From Alphaproteobacteria bacterium (lineage in GTDB: Bacteria; Pseudomonadota; Alphaproteobacteria; Rs-D84), in assembly GCA_017642565.1 (NCBI GenBank), contig JAGCOU010000014.1, positions 1 to 31,176 of the forward strand: a stretch of 31,176 nucleotides of DNA, read 5' to 3'. A model generated the notes under the pieces. It saw nothing but the letters and a program-made list of their open reading frames with translations. It was not told the DNA's origin and did no database searches. Both the position numbers and the translations under genes were made by a program. Shown here in pieces: positions 7,743-16,289 of this stretch (within the stretch, counting starts at the first letter, position 1; each line of letters begins with the position of its first letter).

Positions 7743-8555
7743 ATGAAATTGGTTTTGATGGGAACGAATAGTTTTGTTGTCCCTGTATTTGATGATTTAG
7801 CGAATAAACACGATATTATCGCGGTGTTTACTCGTGCGCCAAAGCCAATGGGGCGCAAACATATTTTAACCCCGTCACCAGTGCATCAATGGGCGCAAAA
7901 TCGTGGTTTAAATGTTTATACCTCTATCAAAGAATTTGATAGTATTGATGAAAAACCTGATATGATAGTCGTTATATCTTATGGTGTGATTTTGCGTGAT
8001 AATGTGTTAAATGCCGCAAAGTGTATAAACGTTCATCCCAGTTCTTTACCTAAATATCGCGGGGCTTCACCAATAAGAACTGCGATTTTAAACGGTGATA
8101 AAGATATGGATGTTTGTTTGATGGATGTTGTTGCTGAAATGGATGCAGGCGATGTCTATATGCGCAAAAATATCGAAATTGGCGAAAACGATACTAATGA
8201 AACAGTGGAAACGAAGGTTTCAAACACAGCAATTGAAATGTTGAATGAATATATGAAGAATCCATCTGCTTTCCCGCCAATTCCGCAAACAGGCGAAGTG
8301 GTTTTAACGCGTAAATTTACTGGTGAAGATGAAATCATAGATTGGGACAAAACGCCACAGCAAATTCATAATCAAATTCGTGCGCTTGGGTGTGGTCGAA
8401 CAAAAATAAACGGCATAGATGTAAAAATTTTGGAAACAAAAATAGATAATGGCAGTTTGAGAATTGTAAAGATTCAACCCGCTGGAAAAAATCCAATGGA
8501 TTGGAAAAGTTTTATAAATGGTCTGCATGGTGCAGCCATAAAATACGGAGAATAA
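7743..8555 (+). CDS. fmt: Methionyl-tRNA formyltransferase, short form
   Basis: Formylates initiator Met-tRNA using 10-formyl-tetrahydrofolate. The N-terminal formyltransferase domain has the signature NVHPSSLPKYRGASPI, holding the catalytic Asn-His pair, and the catalytic Asp in MDAGDVY. A C-terminal tRNA-binding barrel is recognisable (LTRKFTGEDEIIDWDKTPQQ is its entry). At 270 residues it is about 45 shorter than the E. coli enzyme, with losses in loops and the C-terminal domain, consistent with a streamlined genome. It directly abuts def (0 bp) and is 2 bp from the next small gene. Confidence 0.95.
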   Translation: MKLVLMGTNSFVVPVFDDLANKHDIIAVFTRAPKPMGRKHILTPSPVHQWAQNRGLNVYTSIKEFDSIDEKPDMIVVISYGVILRDNVLNAAKCINVHPSSLPKYRGASPIRTAILNGDKDMDVCLMDVVAEMDAGDVYMRKNIEIGENDTNETVETKVSNTAIEMLNEYMKNPSAFPPIPQTGEVVLTRKFTGEDEIIDWDKTPQQIHNQIRALGCGRTKINGIDVKILETKIDNGSLRIVKIQPAGKNPMDWKSFINGLHGAAIKYGE

Positions 8556-8557
8556 AA

Positions 8558-8746
8558 ATGGCAAATAAAAAATGTTTTTTAGAAAATTGTGCCGCAACAG
8601 TCGGTGATTGTGAAAATACTAAATGTCCTTGCTTGAAATGTTTGGGCAAAAACAAAGATAACTGTGAACTTTTGCAAAGCGAATACAAATCGAAAATACA
8701 AACAATAATTTGCGGTCGTTGTAAAAACTATGTAATACAAAAATAA
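8558..8746 (+). CDS. Small Cys-rich protein, probable metal binder, unknown function
   Basis: A 62-residue protein starting at ATG 8558, with GGAG at 8548-8551 spaced for this start. Nine cysteines occur at residues 6, 11, 18, 23, 25, 28, 36, 52 and 55. The central CPCLKC cluster and the C-terminal CGRC pair suggest a structural zinc or iron-sulphur site. No signal peptide or membrane segment is seen. It sits between fmt and truA with 2-bp gaps on both sides, so it must be co-translated with genes of translation and tRNA modification. I do not recognise the family. The real-gene call rests on the ribosome binding site, operon packing and non-random cysteine spacing. Confidence 0.75.
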   Translation: MANKKCFLENCAATVGDCENTKCPCLKCLGKNKDNCELLQSEYKSKIQTIICGRCKNYVIQK

Positions 8747-8748
8747 AA

Positions 8749-9495
8749 ATGACACGATACAAAGTATATCTTGAATATGATGGAACAGATTTAATTGGCT
8801 GGCAAATAAACCAAGATGGTCCGTCTGTGCAATCTTTATTACAAGAGGCGATTTTTCAATTTTGTGGTGAACAGGTCGAAGTGTATTCCGCAGGACGCAC
8901 AGATGCAGGCGTTCATGCGCTTGCTATGGTTGCGCATTTTGATTTGGAACGCGAACAAGATGCGCAAACTGTTATGCGCGCGATGAATTTTTATTTAACC
9001 AATAAACCTGTTGCGGTTTTAAATTGTGAAAAAGTTAGTGATGATTTTCATTCGCGTTTTTCTTGCACTGCGCGGCATTATAAATACATCGTTGTAAATC
9101 GCAGCGCGCCAGTTGTGTTAAATAAAAATCGTGTTTGGTGGGTGCCACAAAAACTTGATATAGACGCAATGAAAAAGGGCGCTGAAAAATTAATTGGTAA
9201 ACATGATTTTACTTCTTTTAGGGCAAGTCAATGTCAGGCCAAATCACCAATAAAAACTTTGGATTTTGTATCTATAACGCAAAATGGCGAAGAAATAATA
9301 TTTGAATTTTCAGCGCGTTCTTTCTTGCATCATCAGGTGCGCAATATGGTTGGAACTTTGGTTGAAATCGGCATGGGAAAACCGTACGACATAGATGAAA
9401 TATTCAATGCTAAAAATCGCAGTGCCGCAGGAATTACTGCGCCTGCATCTGGTCTGTATTTTGTTTCGGCAGATTATGCCACGGACGTTGATTAA
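8749..9495 (+). CDS. truA: tRNA pseudouridine(38-40) synthase TruA
   Basis: A 248-residue enzyme that isomerises uridines 38-40 in the tRNA anticodon stem-loop. The catalytic aspartate is in SAGRTDAGVHA near residue 50. Other family motifs are YDGTDLIGWQ, FHSRFSC.ARHYKY and the C-terminal SFLHHQVRNMVGTLVEIG. Length is normal. It is the last gene of def-fmt-cys-rich-truA. Its last 62 bp overlap the 3' end of comEC on the opposite strand, so the two transcripts are antisense to each other there. No hairpin terminator is seen after its stop. Confidence 0.97.
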   Translation: MTRYKVYLEYDGTDLIGWQINQDGPSVQSLLQEAIFQFCGEQVEVYSAGRTDAGVHALAMVAHFDLEREQDAQTVMRAMNFYLTNKPVAVLNCEKVSDDFHSRFSCTARHYKYIVVNRSAPVVLNKNRVWWVPQKLDIDAMKKGAEKLIGKHDFTSFRASQCQAKSPIKTLDFVSITQNGEEIIFEFSARSFLHHQVRNMVGTLVEIGMGKPYDIDEIFNAKNRSAAGITAPASGLYFVSADYATDVD

Positions 9496-11431
9496 TAATT
9501 TTTTTGATGTGTCCGTTTGGATATATTATCAATCCTTTGCGTAAAAATTTAGCGTTACATTTTGAAGATTTAATGGTAAAAGTACTTACCACATAATCAA
9601 CAGATGTGTCTGCGCAAACTTTTTCAATGTTGTTCATGATAGCAGTGAAATTTTGCATATAAACCAGATTCCATTTGTCTGTTTTATAAACACAAAGTCC
9701 GTGATTGCATTTATATTTTTCATTTTTATCTTGTTGTGCTTCGTTATTAAATTCGCGCCAAGAATTAAAAGCAAAATAGTGCGCTGATGATTTCACTTTG
9801 TTAAACTTTAATTTGCCATCAATAACAAACCCAACGAGTTGATTATCTGTTGTTGAATAAAATAATGGTTTTTCACGCGTGGCTGTAATTAAACAGGCGC
9901 AAATTACACAGCAAACACACAAACAATAATTTATATTTTTGATAAAGATATTTTTTACATCTGGTTTTACAACTAATATTAAAAATAAAAATCCCAAAGT
10001 AGATAATATCAAAGCAAAATTAGGAACAAAAGGCATAGTTAAACTTGCAAATGGTAAATTTGAAATATGTTCCGCAATATGCAAAGCAAATTCATAAATA
10101 TCATTTGTTAAATTTATTAAATAGTGATTGCCGAACAAAGTAAAAATCGTTCCAATCATGATGAGTGGCATAATCGCAATAGAAAATATTGGCAATACGA
10201 CTAAATTGCCCAATAAACTGTATATCGGTATATAACCAAAATGAGCGATGATGAAAGGCAGGGTGAACGTTGTTGCAACTATTGCTGTCATCAAAGATAG
10301 ATACAAATTATGAGACAGTCTTTTAAAGCCGCTGCGCTTTTCATAAGTTTTATCATTGAAAAACCAAAGCAATCCAAATATCGCAGCAAAAGATAATTGA
10401 AAACCTGCGTTCATAACAAAGAAAGGGTTTACCAAAAATATTATTAAAAATGCCAAAGCCCCATTGCGTAATGAAAATACACTGCGTCCCAATAATGTTG
10501 CGATACCTATTAATGTAGCCATTAAAAACGCGCGAACTGTTGCGACACTTATGCCAGATATAAACAAATATCCAACCAGTCCAAACCAAGCGCAAATCAT
10601 GGCTGGATATTTGGCAGGTATCCGCCTGGTCAATTTTGTAAAGCAACGAAATATCAAATAAAAGAAAGCAAAAAACCAACCACCAACCAAAGTCATGTGA
10701 AAACCGCTAATAGACCAAACATGCCCAACACCAACAGTTTTCCAAATTTGACTTTCTTTTTCAGGCAACATCTTTTTGTATCCAAGAACGAGTGTGTCTG
10801 TTAATACAGAATTTGCTTTTTCGTGAATATATGTGCGCAGATTTTTTGATTGTGCAACAGAATGTTCCAAATCGTAATTTTGGAAAAAGCCTGTCGCAGA
10901 CAAATTTGCAAAGTAAGCCCAACGCGCAAAATCAAAAGAATCATCTACATATTTGGCAGACGGATGAAAAAGTTTTGCGTTTCCACTGATAGTATCCCCG
11001 ATATTTACTGGTGCAGAATCTTTTGGCAAAGAAACGCGAATGTTAATGTTTTTGTTTCCTAGATTTGAATCTATATTATCCCCAGGAACAGATAAAAATA
11101 CCCTTGTGCTGTCTGTGGTGTAATCAATGTTTTTGACGATGCCAGAAATATTTACAAACCCGAAAGAATCTTTGATTTGTGGCGTGTCAATGATATGTGT
11201 GAAGGACATTGCATAAAAGAAACCAAAGAAAAATATACATATTGCGCGAATCAAAATATTTTTATACCTGAAAAATATCGCACCGCATAACAAAGTTATA
11301 ATTAGCGGGAAATTAAAATTCGGTTCTGTTTCAATAGAAAAATACCAAGCAGCCCCGAAAGCCATAACGAATGGCATCCAAAGAAAAATATGTTTATATT
11401 GATAATTCAGGATTTCTTTCATAATTTTCAT
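9434..11431 (-). CDS. comEC: ComEC/Rec2-family competence DNA channel
   Basis: A 665-residue polytopic membrane protein. It has an N-terminal DUF4131-like part with two or three membrane helices, a periplasmic OB-like segment (FGFVNISGIVKNIDY), then the Competence domain with the hallmark VWSISGFHMTLVGG near residue 235 and SGISVATVRAFLMA, followed by many helices. The C-terminal part (after about residue 510) lacks the metallo-beta-lactamase nuclease motif HxHxDH, as in many alphaproteobacterial ComEC proteins. It is thought to pass single-stranded DNA across the inner membrane. The start is uncertain: ATG 11431 and ATG 11422 both lack a clear ribosome binding site. No other competence gene is in the window. 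Confidence 0.93.
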   Translation of the reverse strand: MKIMKEILNYQYKHIFLWMPFVMAFGAAWYFSIETEPNFNFPLIITLLCGAIFFRYKNILIRAICIFFFGFFYAMSFTHIIDTPQIKDSFGFVNISGIVKNIDYTTDSTRVFLSVPGDNIDSNLGNKNINIRVSLPKDSAPVNIGDTISGNAKLFHPSAKYVDDSFDFARWAYFANLSATGFFQNYDLEHSVAQSKNLRTYIHEKANSVLTDTLVLGYKKMLPEKESQIWKTVGVGHVWSISGFHMTLVGGWFFAFFYLIFRCFTKLTRRIPAKYPAMICAWFGLVGYLFISGISVATVRAFLMATLIGIATLLGRSVFSLRNGALAFLIIFLVNPFFVMNAGFQLSFAAIFGLLWFFNDKTYEKRSGFKRLSHNLYLSLMTAIVATTFTLPFIIAHFGYIPIYSLLGNLVVLPIFSIAIMPLIMIGTIFTLFGNHYLINLTNDIYEFALHIAEHISNLPFASLTMPFVPNFALILSTLGFLFLILVVKPDVKNIFIKNINYCLCVCCVICACLITATREKPLFYSTTDNQLVGFVIDGKLKFNKVKSSAHYFAFNSWREFNNEAQQDKNEKYKCNHGLCVYKTDKWNLVYMQNFTAIMNNIEKVCADTSVDYVVSTFTIKSSKCNAKFLRKGLIIYPNGHIKKIINQRPWHNLPKQNTDQMQAQ

Positions 11432-11446
11432 TATAAAATTTTATGC

Positions 11447-11475
11447 TTGCATCGCAACGAATATTTTTCTAATGT
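11447..11475 (+). promoter_or_regulatory. Candidate sigma-70 promoter of pyrG
   Basis: TTGCAT (11447-11452) and TAATGT (11470-11475) are spaced by 17 bp within the 68-bp divergent gap between comEC and pyrG. The predicted transcription start falls just before AAGGAG (11486-11491). Confidence 0.45.
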
Positions 11476-11499
11476 AATTGTACATAAGGAGAAAAACTT

Positions 11500-13068
11500 A
11501 TGTCGAAATATATTTTTGTGACTGGTGGGGTTGTATCGAGTTTAGGTAAGGGCGTTTCAGCGGCATCGTTGGGCGCCCTTCTTCAATCCCGTGGGTATAC
11601 CGTGCATGCCCGTAAATTTGACCCGTATTTGAACATTGATCCTGGAACTATGTCGCCTTTGCAACATGGTGAAGTTTATGTGACAAATGACGGTTTTGAA
11701 ACAGACCTCGATTTAGGATATTACGAAAGATATCTGGGAATCAAATTATCGCGTAACGATTCGGTTTCTGGGGGGCGTATTTATTGGGATGTATTGAATG
11801 CCGAAAGACGCGGGGATTATCTGGGAAATACTGTTCAAATGATTCCACATGTAACTAATAAAATCAAAGAATACATTGGTGCACCAACGGGAACAGATTT
11901 TGTTATTTGTGAAATAGGCGGAACTGTTGGTGATATCGAAGGTAAAATCTTTCTTGAATCTATACGACAATTTGCCAATGATGTTGGGCGCAGGAATGTT
12001 TTGTTTTCGCATCTTACTTTGGCGCCATATTTGGAACAAAGCGGTGAATTAAAAACCAAACCAACACAAATGTCTGTTCGTAACCTGTTAGAAAATGGTA
12101 TCCAGGCAGATGTTTTATTTGTGCGTTCTCCGCGTATGTTGACAGATGATGAACGCGCTAAAATCGGTATGTTCTGTAATTTACCTGCTAAAAATGTTAT
12201 CACGAGTATGAATGTCGATAACATTTATAAAATACCATTGGTTTATGATGCTCAACATGTGTTTGATATTATGGCAGAACATTTTGGATTGCCAAATGCT
12301 GCGGGCGATATGTCTAAAATCCAAAAAATAGAACACCATCTTAATGCAGATTTGCCAACTTGCACAATCGGTATGGTGGGAAAATATTTTGATATTGCGG
12401 ATGCTTATAAATCTTTAAATGAGGCATTGTTCCACGCAGGAATTCAAAATAACGTGCATGTGAAAATTAAAAAGATAAACGCAGAAACAGTATCGCCAGA
12501 AGATTTCACAGATGTAGATGGAATACTGGTGCCAGGTGGCTTTGGGACGCGCGGTATCGAAGGAAAAATTATGGCAGCGCGATATGCTCGTGAAAACAAT
12601 ATTCCTTATATGGGAATATGTCTGGGTATGCAAGTCGCAGTTATAGAATTTATGCGCGATGTTGTTGGTGATGAAAATGCTAATTCAACAGAATTTGCAA
12701 AAAATTGCACACCAGTGATAGATATTATGTCTGATTGTGACAAAGAAGATATGGGTGGAACATTGCGTCTGGGGGCGTATCCTTGTAATATAAAACCAGG
12801 AACTTTGGCAGAAAAAATTTATGGCGCAACGAATATATCTGAACGTCATCGTCATAGATACGAAGTTAATATTAAATACAAAGATGCGCTGGAAAAAGCG
12901 GGCATGATAATATCGGGAATTTCACCGGATGGAAAATTGCCAGAGATGATAGAAATACCATCGCATAAATTTTTTGTTGCAGGGCAATTCCATCCAGAAT
13001 TCCAAAGCAGCCCATTTTCTGGACATCCAATGTTTAATGCGTTTATCGCGGCTGCAAAAAAGAAATAA
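11500..13068 (+). CDS. pyrG: CTP synthase
   Basis: A 522-residue enzyme that makes CTP from UTP, ATP and glutamine. The N-terminal synthetase domain starts with the strongly conserved FVTGGVVSSLGKGVSAAS nucleotide-binding loop and contains DPYLNIDPGTMSP. The C-terminal class I glutamine amidotransferase has the nucleophile Cys374 in GICLGMQ and the His-Glu dyad in FHPEF near the end. The start is supported by AAGGAG. The C-terminus is slightly shorter than in E. coli (545). The convergent RNHCP gene begins its stop codon 2 bp after the pyrG stop, with no terminator between. Confidence 0.98.
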   Translation: MSKYIFVTGGVVSSLGKGVSAASLGALLQSRGYTVHARKFDPYLNIDPGTMSPLQHGEVYVTNDGFETDLDLGYYERYLGIKLSRNDSVSGGRIYWDVLNAERRGDYLGNTVQMIPHVTNKIKEYIGAPTGTDFVICEIGGTVGDIEGKIFLESIRQFANDVGRRNVLFSHLTLAPYLEQSGELKTKPTQMSVRNLLENGIQADVLFVRSPRMLTDDERAKIGMFCNLPAKNVITSMNVDNIYKIPLVYDAQHVFDIMAEHFGLPNAAGDMSKIQKIEHHLNADLPTCTIGMVGKYFDIADAYKSLNEALFHAGIQNNVHVKIKKINAETVSPEDFTDVDGILVPGGFGTRGIEGKIMAARYARENNIPYMGICLGMQVAVIEFMRDVVGDENANSTEFAKNCTPVIDIMSDCDKEDMGGTLRLGAYPCNIKPGTLAEKIYGATNISERHRHRYEVNIKYKDALEKAGMIISGISPDGKLPEMIEIPSHKFFVAGQFHPEFQSSPFSGHPMFNAFIAAAKKK

Positions 13069-13070
13069 AG

Positions 13071-13385
13071 TTATTTCCCAAAAATAAAATCAGGATTTGA
13101 TGATATAGCAATAATGGTTTCTATATCATCATTTTCTGCCGTGTGTTGTTTGATAGTTTTTCCACATTTTTCACATTTATGAGTAATTATAAATTCACCA
13201 TTTTTTTGCTCTATTGATATTGGTCGCATCATGCCACCACAATTTGACTGTCTGTCGCCAGGGCTGTTATCAACATGTCGTGACCATAAACACTTTGGAC
13301 AATGGTTGGTATAGCCATTGCCTAAAACTTCTGCGCCACAATGGGCGCAGGTAAAATTTTCTTTTGTTTTAGTGAATTTTTTCAT
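13071..13385 (-). CDS. RNHCP-domain zinc protein
   Basis: A 104-residue protein matching the RNHCP domain: N-terminal FTCAHCG, the signature TNHCPKCLWSRHVDNSPGDR (here Thr replaces the usual Arg), then CGG and a C-terminal CEKCG. Four CxxC-type elements suggest two zinc ribbons. The molecular role of this family is not established to my knowledge. It is 3 bp downstream of gapR on the same strand, so probably co-transcribed. The ribosome binding site is weak, which suggests translational coupling. Confidence 0.88.
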   Translation of the reverse strand: MKKFTKTKENFTCAHCGAEVLGNGYTNHCPKCLWSRHVDNSPGDRQSNCGGMMRPISIEQKNGEFIITHKCEKCGKTIKQHTAENDDIETIIAISSNPDFIFGK

Positions 13386-13388
13386 AAC

Positions 13389-13637
13389 TCAAAGACCCAA
13401 TGCGTCACGATACATTTTTGTTAATTCATCTGCTTCGTCTAATTCGTCTGGATCCAGTTTACGCAATCTTATCATTTGACGAATGTATTTTGGATCGTAT
13501 CCTGCGGATTTAGCCTCTGCATATACTTCCTTGATATCAGCAGCAATAGCCGCAGTATCTTCGTTTAATTTTTCAATTCTTTCAATAATGCTGATTAATT
13601 GAGCGTTATCAATAGCACCATGGTTTGCATTTTTCAT
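13389..13637 (-). CDS. gapR: GapR-family (DUF2312) nucleoid-associated protein
   Basis: An 82-residue protein starting at ATG 13637, supported by AAGGGGAAG upstream. The core is IIERIEKLNEDTAAIAADIKEVYAEAKSAGYDPKYIRQMIRLRKLD, read in parts: IERIEKL, DIKEVYAEAKSAG and RQMIRLRKLDPDE match DUF2312. In Caulobacter, GapR tetramers clamp overtwisted AT-rich DNA ahead of polymerases and stimulate gyrase and topoisomerase IV. The family is nearly confined to Alphaproteobacteria and so supports the taxonomic placement. It is divergent from pyruvate kinase across a 92-bp AT-rich gap containing a palindrome. Confidence 0.93.
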   Translation of the reverse strand: MKNANHGAIDNAQLISIIERIEKLNEDTAAIAADIKEVYAEAKSAGYDPKYIRQMIRLRKLDPDELDEADELTKMYRDALGL

Positions 13638-13662
13638 ATTCTTCCCCTTGTCTTTTGTATAC

Positions 13663-13677
13663 AATATATGATATATT
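13663..13677. promoter_or_regulatory. Palindrome in the gapR / pyk divergent promoter region
   Basis: AATATAT-G-ATATATT is a perfect inverted repeat with a single central base, lying in the 92-bp gap between gapR and pyk. Promoter-like hexamers overlap it: TTGTTA - 15 bp - TATACA towards gapR and TTGTCT - 17 bp - ATATAT towards pyk. Both are imperfect. An operator shared by the two genes is possible, but an AT-rich palindrome can also arise by chance. Confidence 0.35.
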
Positions 13678-13729
13678 AACAAATATAAAAATCAAATGTT
13701 TTTATTTTGCGAAGGTAAGGATTTTACAA

Positions 13730-15097
13730 ATGAGATTCACAAAGATAACAGCGTCCATTGGACCAAATTGCGAAGATAAAAAGACTTTGACCAATATGAT
13801 AAAGGCTGGCGTTAATGTATGTCGCCTTAATTTCAGCCATGATACAGGCGAAATCCAGGGCGCAAAAATAGATATGATTCGTTCAATCGCGGCAGATTTG
13901 AATAAACCTGTGGCAATTATGGTTGATATTCAAGGTCCAAAACACAGAATAGGTGATTTTGAAACAGAAAATCATTATCCGTTAAAAATTGGACAAAAGT
14001 TTATTCTTGATTCAGATACAACGCCCGGTAACGAACACAGGGTATGTTTGCCAGATGCAGATGTTATGAAATCTTTGTCTGTTGGCGACAGGGTTTTGTT
14101 AAATGACGGAAAAATAGAATTAAAAGTAGACGCTGTTTTTGACGATAAAATTGAAACGACTGTTGTGCGTGGCGATGAAATCTGGTCAAGACGTGGCTTT
14201 AATTTACCTGACACCGATGTTGATACAGATATTTTGACTGAAAAAGACAAAAAAGATTTGGAATATGCGATTACTAAAAAACCTGATTATGTAGCGCTTT
14301 CTTTCGTTCAATCTGCCGAAGATGTTGCGGATGTTCGTGATTTTATAATGATGCGTTCATCTCATCCTGTGAAATTAATCGCAAAGATAGAGCGTCCAAA
14401 TGCAGTCGAAAGAATAACGGATATTGCAACTGCGGCAGACGGAATTATGATTGCACGTGGCGATTTGGCGGTAGAGGTTCCTTTTGAACAAGTTCCTGCG
14501 ATTTCTCGTCATATAATTCGCGAATGTAGAAAATTAAATAGACCTGTGATAATGGCAACACAAATGCTGTCGTCTATGGTGCACAGCGAATTTCCAACAC
14601 GCGCAGAAATTTCGGACGTTGCGAATGCGTCATATTTGCGCACAGATTCCACAATGACTTCGGAAGAAACAACGATTGGTGATAATCCTGTGAATGTTAT
14701 TGAAACAATGGATAAAATATTGTCTTATGCAGATAAGGACGCGATTGAAAATCCTTTTGATTGGTCGCGCATAGATAATGTTCCTGAAAATGATTGGTCG
14801 CGTTCGGTTTCATCTATGGCATATTTAAACAAAGCTGTTGCGATTGTCGTTTTTGCGCGTGATACAGATATTGCAACCCAAATTTCTTGTCGCAGACCAG
14901 ATATCCCAATTATCGCTGTGTGCGGGGACGAAACAACTGCCAGCCAATTGTGTTTGTTGCGTGGTGTTTTCCCAATTTGTGATGACTATTTGTTCGGTCA
15001 AAGAGATGCCTTTGGTGCTGTTCGTAAATTTGGCATAGGTTTTGGTAAACTGGTCATCGTTGATGACGATAAAATAAGTCTGCGAACGATAGATTAA
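13730..15097 (+). CDS. pyk: Pyruvate kinase
   Basis: A 455-residue enzyme converting phosphoenolpyruvate and ADP to pyruvate and ATP. The start is ATG 13730, after GAAGGTAAGG; the frame is open further upstream, but that part overlaps gapR. Motifs are NFSHDTGEIQ, DIQGPKHRIG, the catalytic-lysine strand VKLIAKIERPNAV, ADGIMIARGDLAVEVPFE and VIMATQML. The usual TDAVMLSGETA segment reads TDSTMTSEETT, a noticeable departure next to the active-site helix. The C-terminal allosteric domain is present (VVFARDTDIATQISCRRPDIPI). It is a single-gene unit, since a weak terminator and a dedicated promoter for the next gene follow. Confidence 0.96.
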   Translation: MRFTKITASIGPNCEDKKTLTNMIKAGVNVCRLNFSHDTGEIQGAKIDMIRSIAADLNKPVAIMVDIQGPKHRIGDFETENHYPLKIGQKFILDSDTTPGNEHRVCLPDADVMKSLSVGDRVLLNDGKIELKVDAVFDDKIETTVVRGDEIWSRRGFNLPDTDVDTDILTEKDKKDLEYAITKKPDYVALSFVQSAEDVADVRDFIMMRSSHPVKLIAKIERPNAVERITDIATAADGIMIARGDLAVEVPFEQVPAISRHIIRECRKLNRPVIMATQMLSSMVHSEFPTRAEISDVANASYLRTDSTMTSEETTIGDNPVNVIETMDKILSYADKDAIENPFDWSRIDNVPENDWSRSVSSMAYLNKAVAIVVFARDTDIATQISCRRPDIPIIAVCGDETTASQLCLLRGVFPICDDYLFGQRDAFGAVRKFGIGFGKLVIVDDDKISLRTID

Positions 15098-15110
15098 AAA
15101 ATCTTTTTTT
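15091..15110 (+). terminator. Weak terminator after pyk
   Basis: AGATT-AAAA-AATCT (15091-15104) is followed by TTTTTT. The stem is only 5 bp, AT-rich and includes the stop codon of pyk. The T-run position is right, but stability would be low. Confidence 0.35.
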
Positions 15111-15114
15111 GCTA

Positions 15115-15144
15115 TTGACCCAGGAATAGTATTTTTACTATGAT
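15115..15144 (+). promoter_or_regulatory. Sigma-70 promoter of the D,D-carboxypeptidase gene
   Basis: TTGACC (15115-15120) and TATGAT (15139-15144) are separated by 18 bp. The expected transcription start is about 15151, only 2 bp before the ATG at 15153, and no Shine-Dalgarno sequence lies upstream of that ATG. This fits a leaderless or nearly leaderless mRNA. Confidence 0.6.
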
Positions 15145-15152
15145 TCTTCATT

Positions 15153-16280
15153 ATGAAGAGAGTTTTTGCATTTTTTATATCGTTATTTATTTTAAATTGC
15201 GCTTATGCGCAAGATTACAAGGCTGTTTTGGTCGCGGATATAGACAGCGGGCATGTTTTATACCAAGAAAATGCAAATCAATTAAATTACCCAGCATCGC
15301 TCACGAAAATAATGACTTTGTATTTAACTTTTGATGCGCTGGAACACGGTCGTCTTCACTTGGATGATTATTTAATAGTGTCGCAATATGCCACAGATGC
15401 CCAGCCTGTAAAACTAGGCTTAACCGCGGGCAGTAAAATCACGGTCGAAGATGCGATTAAAGCGGTTGCGGTGCATTCTGCAAATGATGTGGCACGCGTA
15501 TTGGCTGAAAATTTAAAAGGTGGCAAAGAAGGCAGTTTCGCGGCCATGATGACCCGTGTTGCGAATGAAATAGGTTTGCAAAATACTAATTTTGAAAATT
15601 CTTCTGGTCTGCCAAATGACGACCATATGTCTACTGCGCGCGATATTGCTTTGTTGTCTATGGCGGTTTATAAGCATTTTCCACAATATTGGAAATATTT
15701 TGGTATAAAATCTTGGACTTATGACGGAAAAACTTATACAAATGGGAATCGTTTGTTGGCTTCGTATCCAGGTTGCGATGGTATGAAAACGGGCTTTACA
15801 AATAAATCCAAATATTCTTTGGTTGCGACTGCAAAAAGGGAAGGGCGGCATTTAATCGCTGTGGTTTTGGGTGCTGAAAACAAAGACATCCGTGCAAGCG
15901 TTGCGACAAGAATGTTAAACATAGGTTTTGGAAAAATTGGTATTGGTTCTGCAACTAATTATTCATCAGCGCAGACATACCACACTTCCACCCCAGCGAG
16001 TTCAAATCCAGTTGCCAAATACGCAACACCATCTCAAACAACAAATGTTGTGCAACATTCATCTGGTTCTGTCGGGGTTCAATGTGGCGCTTTTTCTGCG
16101 TATGAAACAGCGCAACGACAATTAAGCAAAGTTCAATCTGTGACAGGGCTTGCGCCTCAAATACAACAAAACGAAACGGGGCTTTATCGTGTTCGTATAA
16201 ATGGATTAACAGAAAGCGCAGCGCAAAACGCGAAAAATACAGCCTATGCCAATGGTATAGATTGCTATGTTTTTCATTAA
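15153..16280 (+). CDS. D-alanyl-D-alanine carboxypeptidase (PBP5/6 family) with C-terminal SPOR domain
   Basis: A 375-residue exported enzyme that trims the terminal D-Ala from peptidoglycan stem peptides. The signal peptide (about 1-19, ending NCAYA) is followed by the S11 peptidase domain: active-site PASLTKIM (SxxK), HSAN (SxN) and MKTGFT (KTG). A Ser/Thr/Pro/Gln-rich linker (about 270-305) leads to a C-terminal SPOR domain (VQCGAFSAYETAQRQL ... YRVRINGL ... IDCYVFH), which binds denuded glycan strands at the division septum. This combination is common in Alphaproteobacteria. The start is fixed by the signal peptide, although no ribosome binding site precedes it. recR follows after 9 bp. 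Confidence 0.95.
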   Translation: MKRVFAFFISLFILNCAYAQDYKAVLVADIDSGHVLYQENANQLNYPASLTKIMTLYLTFDALEHGRLHLDDYLIVSQYATDAQPVKLGLTAGSKITVEDAIKAVAVHSANDVARVLAENLKGGKEGSFAAMMTRVANEIGLQNTNFENSSGLPNDDHMSTARDIALLSMAVYKHFPQYWKYFGIKSWTYDGKTYTNGNRLLASYPGCDGMKTGFTNKSKYSLVATAKREGRHLIAVVLGAENKDIRASVATRMLNIGFGKIGIGSATNYSSAQTYHTSTPASSNPVAKYATPSQTTNVVQHSSGSVGVQCGAFSAYETAQRQLSKVQSVTGLAPQIQQNETGLYRVRINGLTESAAQNAKNTAYANGIDCYVFH

Positions 16281-16289
16281 AGAAATAAA

